From the NCBI GenBank assembly GCA_015680685.1, contig MNCI01036214.1:85451-111610 (forward strand): a stretch of DNA of 26,160 nucleotides, given 5' to 3'. The notes under the pieces were generated by a model. It did no database searches, was not told where the DNA came from, and was given only the letters and a program-made list of their open reading frames with translations. The translations under genes and the position numbers were made by a program. How positions within the stretch are numbered: the stretch's first letter is position 1; every line of letters begins with the position of its first letter. This DNA is from Gnetum montanum. Lineage: Eukaryota > Streptophyta > Gnetopsida > Gnetales > Gnetaceae. Below are positions 20,079-26,160 of the stretch, one piece after another.

Positions 20079-22977
20079 TCAAATAAGGTAGGTTCCAAAG
20101 AACCGAGGAAAAGCGTCCCAATGAAAATACAAAGCAATTGTACTGCCATAAGATAGCCCAAATCCTAATCCAAATGCCACCAGAGACACATGTTCATTTA
20201 CCCAATCCCNTCAAAAAGTCTAAGAGCTGGAGTTGCATTGGAATTTTCCCTGATAAATTGTTCCATCTTAAATCCAGCTGTTCCAAAAGCAGTAATTTTC
20301 CCATTGATGGAGGTATATGCCCAGTAAGCATGTTATAAGATAAATTCAGCAATCTCAAGCTAGTGAGGGCTCCTATGCTTTCTGGAATCTCACCTGTGAG
20401 ATTGTTTCCTGATAGGTCTATCACGTTGTTGCCTGCTATCACAGGCACATAATCTAGCTCCAGCCCTTTCTCCGTCAACATCACTGTCTCTGCATCTAAA
20501 TAAAAGCTAACCATATTGTGTTCATTTCCCGTAAAATAAATCTGATCAACGTTTTTTCCATTAATTGGTCTTTGAAATTGCTTTAGCATATTGAGTTGGG
20601 ATGGAAAATTGCCATGGAAACGGTTGTTTGAGAGGTCTAACACCCGCAGGTTTGCGAAATTGACTACCCAGTCAAGAATAGGCCCTTCAAACATGTTATG
20701 GCCAAGATTTAGCACTGTGAGTTTATGCATTCTATTCAAATAATGTGGCAGGGGACCAGTAAACATATTCCTTCTCAAATCTAATAATAGAAGATTCTTG
20801 CAATTGAACAAAGAGTGTTGCAGAGGTCCACACAGACGATTCATATGAGCCGATAAAACCAACATTGAAGATGGAAAAATGACAGAAAGCATACCATGGA
20901 AGTTGTTATTGTGCATGTTCAACAATGATAGTTGTTTGCAGTTTCCCAAGCTTGCAGGTACCCTTCCAGTGAGCTTGTTATGAGAAATATCCAGGGAGAT
21001 CAAATTTACCATATGTCCAATACTATTGGGAATTTGGCCGCTCAACTGGTTTCCTTTTAAGCTTACCTGATATAGCTGTGTCATGTTACCCATGCATTCT
21101 GGAATACTGCCGCTGATGTTTGAATACTCCATAATTAAAATTTGCAAGTTTGTTAAGGAGCACAATCTTGTTGGAAAGGCTTGCATATTGAGTGATGTCA
21201 AGTTGCTGAGATTCCCTATGGCCTTTGGAATTTCAGGGCCGGATACTTCAAATGATCTTAATGGAGACATTGTAGCAATGCATTCTGGTATGGCAAAGGA
21301 AATACCACTTGAAGACAAGGATATATCTTGAACCTGCTTCAGTTGGCAGATGCCTGTTATAGAATATGCCAATAAGGCGAACGTGGTCAGGTGCTTGAGG
21401 TTTCCTAGTTCAGATGGAATCCCTCCCGCCAGCCTTTCCGTCTGCAGGTACAAGTCAGTGAGTTTGGTCAGATTTCCCAGCTCCTTTGGGATGGAACCTC
21501 TAAAGTAATTTCCCCAAAGATAAAGGCGCTGGAGCTGTGACAATTTTCCAAAGGAGGAAGGTATGAGGCCGCTTCCATTGTCGAATGACAAGTCAAGCAC
21601 CTGCAAGTGGCTCAAATTTGCCAGCTGGCACGGGATGCTCCCACTCAGCGTGTCCAATCCCAAGATAAGGTAGGACAGGTTGGTGAGATTTCCAAGCTCT
21701 GGCGGGATACCTCCGCTAAGCCTCCTTCCCACCAATCCCAACCTTTCAAGTTTAGGGAAATTTCCGAACTCCTTGGGAATGGGATTGGCTGCAAAGTCAA
21801 GGTCTCCTCTAATTAAAAGCTCTTCAAGATGTGCTAATTTTGTCAGACATGAAGGTATTGGGCTGCTTCCATAGAAGAAAAACAAATAAAGAACTTCAAG
21901 GTGGGTGAGATTTCCAAGCTCGCATGGAATAATTCCACTCAGCATACCACCGGTCAAATATAGCTCCCTCATATTGGTAAGATTTCCCAATTCTCGGGGG
22001 ATACTAGTCATGCCGTTGCGGCTAGAATCTCCTCCATCTTCTCCTACACTCAATTCTAGGCTCTGAAGATGGAAGAGATTTGCCACCCAAGCTGGCATGG
22101 GATTTGAGAAGCCATCAGCATCCTGCCAGTACAGACTTAGAATATGTAGCTGAGTTAGTTTTCCTAACTCTTCTGGTATATCCCCTTTCAAATTGCTTAT
22201 ATCTAACTGGAGCTCCTGAAGAGATGTGAAGTTTAGCAGCCAAGGAGCTATAATTGAAAGCCATTTCTCTTCTAAATGCAGTCCCAAGCCTTTGAGACCA
22301 GAGCAATTTCTCAAAGAGTGAGGAATGGGGCCTTGTATTGCTGTAAAACAAAGATCCAGGTTTTGCAACTGGCTCAGTCTACCAATGTTTTCAGGGATAG
22401 GTCCAGACAAGTCTTTATTCCTAAAGAGAGACAAATATTGCAAATGGCTTAATTTACCAATGTCTTTGGGGATAGGTCCGGACAAGAAATTCCAGGAGAG
22501 ATCTAAATTTTGCAACTGCCTCAGTTTACCAATCTCTTTGGGGATAGGTCCAAAGAAATCATTATTGGAGAAATTCAAATAGGTCAGAAATGTGAGGTTG
22601 CATAGAAATGGGGAAAGCACACCTGACAAATAAACATCTTAGATAGGGAACCAGGACAGGTCCAAGCGTACCACCCGGTGTTCAAGGGAAGACTGAGAAG
22701 AGAATGATGAACAGCGGACTCCAGGCCAATTGTTGCAGATTCCATGGACGTTGTGGCGACTCCAATTAAAAAGCATGTTATTAGAATCGCCAATAATTCT
22801 TGCTTTGAATTGCAGCAGAGCATCCACATCTGTATCCAAAGATGAAGATGACGATGCAGAAGCAGCAACTCCTAGTAACCAAGTATAAAGCATTATCTTC
22901 ATCATCACCATTACTACTTGAATCGCCCTGCTTTGCATTGCCATTGGCATTGCCATTACCATACACATGGAATTCAT
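20079..22977 (-). pseudogene. LRR receptor-like protein (RLP), disrupted
   Basis: A plasma-membrane receptor-like protein lacking a kinase, of the class that senses extracellular ligands in defence or development. The start is set at ATG 22977-22975, giving a hydrophobic signal segment (about MKIMLYTWLLGVAASA) before LRRNT_2 (VDALLQFKARI, C-x5-GVRC). One in-frame TAA (22641-22639, codon 113) interrupts between N-cap and LRR 1, and the same frame then stays open to 20194. About 28 plant-type LRRs follow (LGNLTxL, LSGxIP), then an island (about 20600-20428) and three LRRs. At N (20210) the frame breaks. The next frame (20207-20079) reads DWVNEHVSLVAFGLGFGLSY, a transmembrane helix, then a short tail and TGA. 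The last LRR and C-cap, usually some 60-90 residues, are missing there. No introns are needed, as is usual for RLPs. Confidence 0.88.
20210..20210. other. Unresolved base (N) at the break in the RLP gene
   Basis: The only ambiguous base in the window. It lies exactly where the frame shifts from the LRR frame to the transmembrane frame and where protein sequence expected for the family is missing. It may mark a collapsed repeat or a joined gap. Confidence 0.95.
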
Positions 22978-23050
22978 TCCTTCCTTGCTTGCTTGTTGAT
23001 TCTGTGGTTTTCTATGAAACTCTTTTACAAAATTGGGCATACCGCATAGC

Positions 23051-23058
23051 ATTATAAA
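23051..23058 (-). promoter_or_regulatory. Possible TATA box of the RLP gene
   Basis: The - strand reads TTTATAAT about 75 bp upstream of the chosen ATG, with an untranslated stretch rich in AAGC/AAGG between. Sequence and spacing are plausible, but not strong. Confidence 0.3.
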
Positions 23059-23166
23059 CAGCACTGGAGCGTGGAGCACGTCAGAAAAGTTAAAATTTTG
23101 ACGCGTTAAAGGATGAGGTTTGTTGGTAGAAAAATCAATACTTTGAGATGAAGGGTCCGTGAAAAT

Positions 23167-23172
23167 GACGTC
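23167..23172 (-). promoter_or_regulatory. Possible bZIP site (GACGTC) upstream of RLP
   Basis: GACGTC within TGACGTCC lies about 190 bp upstream of the start codon. It is the palindromic C-box/TGACG core recognised by plant TGA-type bZIP factors, which act in defence-gene promoters. A single site could be chance. Confidence 0.25.
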
Positions 23173-23498
23173 CACTGTTAATAATTTAAATTTGAAATGA
23201 CAAAGGTTGAATAAAACGCCATGGATGACTACCACTGAGTGGATTAGTCAAAAGTCTTGAAAGTGGGGAAGATTCGGGAAAGTCCGGAGTCAGGGGTGGG
23301 TCCGGTTCAAGTGACTTAGCCGTTAATCTTTTTAGAGTAATCCAGCGATTCTCATTTGCATCCATTTTGACCATTCCTTTAAATGATGACCCTGGAAGCG
23401 GAAATCCCGCTTCCGAAGAGATGAATAAATTATAAAGATTCTTCAAACTATTCACGTCTTTGGAAAATGACCTCCACGTTTTTTAAAGAGCAGAGAGT

Positions 23499-23850
23499 AA
23501 CATCAACGCGGAGCTACAGCGTTGGCTGCTGAAAACGACTTGGTCCTTAGAAGAAACATTTATATTGGCATCAACGAAGAGTTGAGGAAGACTCAAAGTC
23601 ATGAATGAGAGCGTTAGGTTGCTGAAAATGACTTGGTCCGTAGAAGAAACGTTTATATTGGCATCAACGAAAAGTTGAGGCAGACTTTGTCAAAGTCATG
23701 AATGGGAGCTTTGGCTGCTGAAAACGACTTGGTCCTTAGAAGAAACGTATATTGGCATCAACGAAGAGTTGAGGAAGACTCAAAGTCATGAATGAGTGTT
23801 AGGCCGCTGAAAATGACTTGGTCCGTAGAAGAAACGTTTATATTGGCACT
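23499..23850. repeat. Four-unit minisatellite, about 93-bp units, A-B-A-B order
   Basis: The anchor GCTGAAAA recurs at 23528, 23621, 23717 and 23806 (steps 93, 96, 89). Units 1 and 3 share GCTGCTGAAAACGACTTGG and TCCTTAG, while units 2 and 4 share GCTGAAAATGACTTGG and TCCGTAG. The array therefore grew as a dimer of about 187 bp from an older monomer pair. A partial unit precedes it (CATCAACGCGGAGC, from 23500) and the last unit stops at TATATTGGCA. A 12-bp palindrome CCTACTAGTAGG (23854-23865) follows directly. Confidence 0.92.
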
Positions 23851-24267
23851 GACCCTACTAGTAGGTAATACTTTATTCCACAAATCTGGTTGGTTGATGA
23901 TTCATGAAACAAATTACTATACAAGGATCATCAAATCTCTTAGTGTTAAGTAGGTTGTCACATAAGTGGTGTACACACAACATTCATAATCTATAAGTCA
24001 ATGACTCAATGTTACAATCTTAAAACAAAAACATGAAGATGTTAATTGTATGTGAAGGGTAAAGGAGCATTTAGGATATTTTTAAATATTTACTTTTAGT
24101 TAAAATCTTTTTTGTTTAGTGGATCTTATCTACTTTACTATGTGCATAAAGGTTATATTCACCCCTAAGTTTCTTTACTTCACATTTTTTAAAAAGAACT
24201 CCATCTTATCACGTTACCTTTAGTATTATTATTTTTAAAGAATGGTTGTGTGCTATGTGAACATGGT

Positions 24268-24330
24268 GGAATTCAAACCCACACCCACCCATATAACATA
24301 TAGGTGGCTTTGCTTTTATCTCAACATGGT
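24268..24330 (-). repeat. Second tRNA-like segment with hairpin
   Basis: On the - strand, GGTTTGAATTCC (24279-24268) resembles box B, preceded by a hairpin (24285-24307, ten-base arms with one G-U/mismatch position, 3-nt loop). No convincing box A is seen. It may be the remnant of a SINE of another family. Confidence 0.3.
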
Positions 24331-24799
24331 ATGAACAATGAATGGACTTCAATCACAATAGTTGAATATGAGGTGAAAAGAAATACCCTTCAAGTGAGGA
24401 ATGCTTGCATTTGGTACATGGATAAGTTAAAAATCTATAAAATTTAAAAAATCAAAATTTAAACATGGTTAATAAGGATTACCAAAGTAGCAAAACTAGG
24501 CTTTAAAAGATCATCATCTATATGCTCAATGCTCATCTCACAAAGCCAAGGTCCTTGGATGGGACTTCTTTAGAGTATTTGCATCTAGGCATATCCATAG
24601 CTTAATATTTAGAAAGATCATTAGTCAACATCAAGGTTACATTGCAAGAAATTTAATTAGAAACATCATATATAACTTCAAGCTTGGCTAGTATAAAACA
24701 ACATTAGCTTATAACTCAAGCTAATTAACATAGTTATCTTACCCTCCTACCACCAATGCTTGCAAATACATCTTTTGTAATATAGTTGAGTTAGAACTT

Positions 24800-24882
24800 T
24801 ATAACTCAACATTGCCCACTAGAATTGAACCCAAGACTTCAAGCTTTTGAATCAAGAGTCTTACCACTAAGCTAACAACTCA
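24800..24882 (-). mobile_element. tRNA-derived SINE-like segment
   Basis: On the - strand, TAGCTTAGTGGT (24873-24862) fits Pol III box A and GGTTCAATTC (24830-24821) fits box B. They are about 32 bp apart, as in tRNA genes. The intervening TCTTGATTCAAAAGC has the look of an anticodon arm, but the acceptor stem does not pair, so a true tRNA is unlikely. The body downstream (below 24800) and target duplications could not be delimited. Confidence 0.5.
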
Positions 24883-24939
24883 TTATTTCATTGTAGAGAA
24901 TTTAATTTTTGAAGGCTCTCATAACTATATAGGGCCACT

Positions 24940-25045
24940 AATGCAAACATAGATGTTTTTGAGGGTAAGGTAATTCAATATACTTGGAACAACACCTCTA
25001 AGCTAGTGTGCCTTGAGCACAAGTACCAATGCAAACATAGATGTT
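24940..25045. repeat. 18-bp direct repeat, two copies 88 bp apart
   Basis: AATGCAAACATAGATGTT stands at 24940-24957 and again, identical, at 25028-25045. The sequence between does not repeat. Too long for chance, and meaning unknown. A small insertion or duplication footprint is possible. Confidence 0.8.
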
Positions 25046-25320
25046 AACAACATAACATTGATAAGATTTTAGAAAAACATGCAACAATTGTTCCAATAAA
25101 TAAACTTGATACATCACTATTCCAAGAAATCCACTAAAAAAATACCAAAAAAGACATGAGAAAAAAAATGATTGAAGATGATTTGAAAAAAGTACAAATA
25201 AACAATGATCTAGCTCTTCATAAAGCCAAATGACGAAAATAAAATGATAGAGCAGACAATCAAAAACTGTTATTTTTTTGCCGTTCTTTCAGAAAACCTC
25301 TGAATACATTATTCAAATAT

Positions 25321-25920
25321 CTAGGGCTCGCGCGCAACGGCAGCAACAGCACCCATGGATCTCACGGTGGCCGTGGCTCTCGCGCAGATCGCGGCAGTTG
25401 TGAAAATCTCTGCAGTCGCGGTTACGGTGGCCGATCTACTCCCAGTCGCGGTCGCAGTGGCCGTTCTGCTGCTCCCAGTCGCGGCGTCCGATCTGCTCCT
25501 CGTCGCGGCCGCGGTCACACAGGCAACAGATCTGCAGATTTTTTACGCCCTGGCCCTACGCGCTCCACCGACGAGGGTTTTTGGCAAGGATCCGCGCCTG
25601 ATTCGGATCAGGGTTTCGCCTGGCCTCAGGGTTAGGGTTTCGCCTGGCCGCAGTTCCAAAACTTCGTCTGGCCGCCACCACAGCCCACGCCTCCCTCTGT
25701 TCGCCCGCCGCCCGCGTCTGCTTCTGCCCTCCTCGATCGCCGCCTCCAGTCTCATGCCCTGCTTCCACTACTGCTGCTGCCGCCTCCGCCGCTCGCACAG
25801 ATTCGTGTTGTTTTTTACAGACAACCCTATTTTTTCAGATTCCCCTGAGGTGGTTTGGCTTCAACGGGTTCACCATAGGGCTGCACTGTGGGCAGAGAAG
25901 ATCTCTGCTACAGTGTAGTC
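25321..25920 (+). other. GC-rich island with RGG/SRGR and GFAWPQ coding-like frame
   Basis: Composition changes sharply at CTAGGGCTCGCGCG. In the frame of 25354, translation gives SHGGRGSRADRG, RGYGGRSTPSRGRSGRS and APRRGRGHTGNRS, an RGG-type RNA-binding style, then DQGFAWPQ twice (24-bp in-frame repeat, 25610 and 25634) and a Pro-rich stretch. Stops in this frame are TAG 25633, TGA 25846 and TAG 25876. Another frame is open from ATG 25355 to TAG 25918, but its Val/Ala-rich product looks like a GC-rich shadow. The frame leads in phase into the ORF at 25921. It could be the 5' region of a LINE or of a host gene. Confidence 0.45.
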
Positions 25921-26160
25921 ATGGATGCATCTCACGGCCCGTCTGGTTCTTCTCAGCAAGGAAGTTCCCCCAACTCCATTAATGTTGATTTTTTTATTCC
26001 GGAAGATCTTTTTGATAATGTAGCTGAAGGTTTTGCATCTCGGTTCATTTTTATTCAGATTATGGGTTTTATTCCTCGATCAGTAAATCTCAATTTGTAC
26101 ATCAAAACTATTCTCCAATCTCATGGCATAACCGTTTCCTTTGCCCGATATTATGCCCGA
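25921..26160 (+). CDS. Start of an ORF cut by the window end; possible LINE ORF1
   Basis: ATG at 25921 opens MDASHGPSGSSQQGS and stays open for 80 codons to the window edge. After a Ser/Gly/Gln-rich leader, IPEDLFDNVAEGFASRFI and LNLYIKTILQSHGITVSFAR have a secondary-structure rhythm loosely like the DUF4283 domain at the start of plant LINE ORF1 proteins. That likeness is weak. Its GC content falls back toward that of the surroundings at about 25975. The gene is incomplete here and I cannot name it with confidence. Confidence 0.4.
   Translation, partial: MDASHGPSGSSQQGSSPNSINVDFFIPEDLFDNVAEGFASRFIFIQIMGFIPRSVNLNLYIKTILQSHGITVSFARYYAR

Larger units (their letters stand above)
22978..23498. 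other. RLP 5' flank
   Basis: The LRR frame extends upstream without a stop to 23235, but the residues there have no signal-peptide or domain character, so I treat them as untranslated. An open - strand stretch 23455-23186 has Pro/Ser-rich content and no known motif. Otherwise nothing is identified apart from the promoter-like sites listed. Confidence 0.4.
23866..25320. other. AT-rich intergenic DNA with tRNA-derived repeats
   Basis: No protein-coding gene is recognised. It contains two segments with Pol III box B-like sequence, listed separately, and an 18-bp direct repeat. Confidence 0.5.

Noticed and set aside
22613-22641. A 29-nt GT...CAG segment on the - strand around the RLP stop codon, as a mini-intron
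   Set aside because: Far below plant intron size, and its removal shifts the LRR frame. A premature stop or sequence error is simpler.
25355-25918. 187-codon open frame in the GC island as a real Val/Ala-rich protein
   Set aside because: GC-rich DNA lacks stops by chance, and the neighbouring frame has the more protein-like RGG and GFAWPQ patterns.
1-26160. CRISPR arrays, bacterial operons, rRNA genes or a defence-island system
   Set aside because: The only spaced repeats are LTRs, short U3 arrays and a minisatellite without unique spacers, and all coding signals are plant-type.

Overview
The window is plant nuclear DNA, most likely a large, repeat-rich genome such as a conifer. That reading rests on low GC, old and heavily decayed Ty3/gypsy LTR retrotransposons nested in one another, a plant-type leucine-rich-repeat receptor-like protein (RLP) and tRNA-derived repeats. 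The species is inference; the plant assignment is firm.

Layout. Bases 1-853 are AT-rich flank, perhaps with a very faint pol remnant. Bases 854 to about 18162 are an old chromovirus-type Ty3/gypsy element on the + strand: LTR, Met-tRNA-type primer site, gag, protease, RT, RNase H, integrase, chromodomain, polypurine tract, LTR. Its integrase is split by a second element of the Athila/Tat type, 5717-16297, on the - strand. This insert has a perfect 5-bp target duplication (AAAGT), TGATGAG...CTCATCA termini, an Asp-tRNA-type primer site and decayed gag-pol. Within it, a 657-bp tandem duplication doubles the integrase zinc finger and catalytic core. Both elements are dead, with many stops and frameshifts, and the outer LTR pair is visibly more diverged than the inner pair, as nesting requires.

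Bases 18163-20078 are low-copy-looking DNA with a possible small spliced gene or gene remnant on the - strand (19038-19662). Bases 20079-22977 (-) are an LRR receptor-like protein gene. It has a signal segment, an LRR N-cap, roughly 28 LRRs, an island domain, and a transmembrane tail that is out of frame. It carries one in-frame TAA just after the N-cap, and a single unresolved base (N, 20210) where the last LRR and C-terminal cap should be, so it is either a pseudogene or an assembly-damaged gene. About 500 bp upstream of its start is a four-unit minisatellite of about 93 bp in an A-B-A-B arrangement (23499-23850).

Bases 23866-25320 are intergenic and AT-rich, with one good and one weak tRNA-derived (SINE-like) segment. 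At 25321 the composition switches abruptly to GC-rich. One frame there reads as an RGG/SRGR-rich and GFAWPQ-repeat protein, followed in the same frame by an ORF (25921 to the window end) that may be the start of a LINE-type ORF1 or an unidentified gene.

I see no operon-like or defence-like system. The most notable structures are the periodic palindromic arrays in the LTRs of both elements, the integrase duplication with complementary catalytic-residue losses, and the RLP locus with its upstream array.
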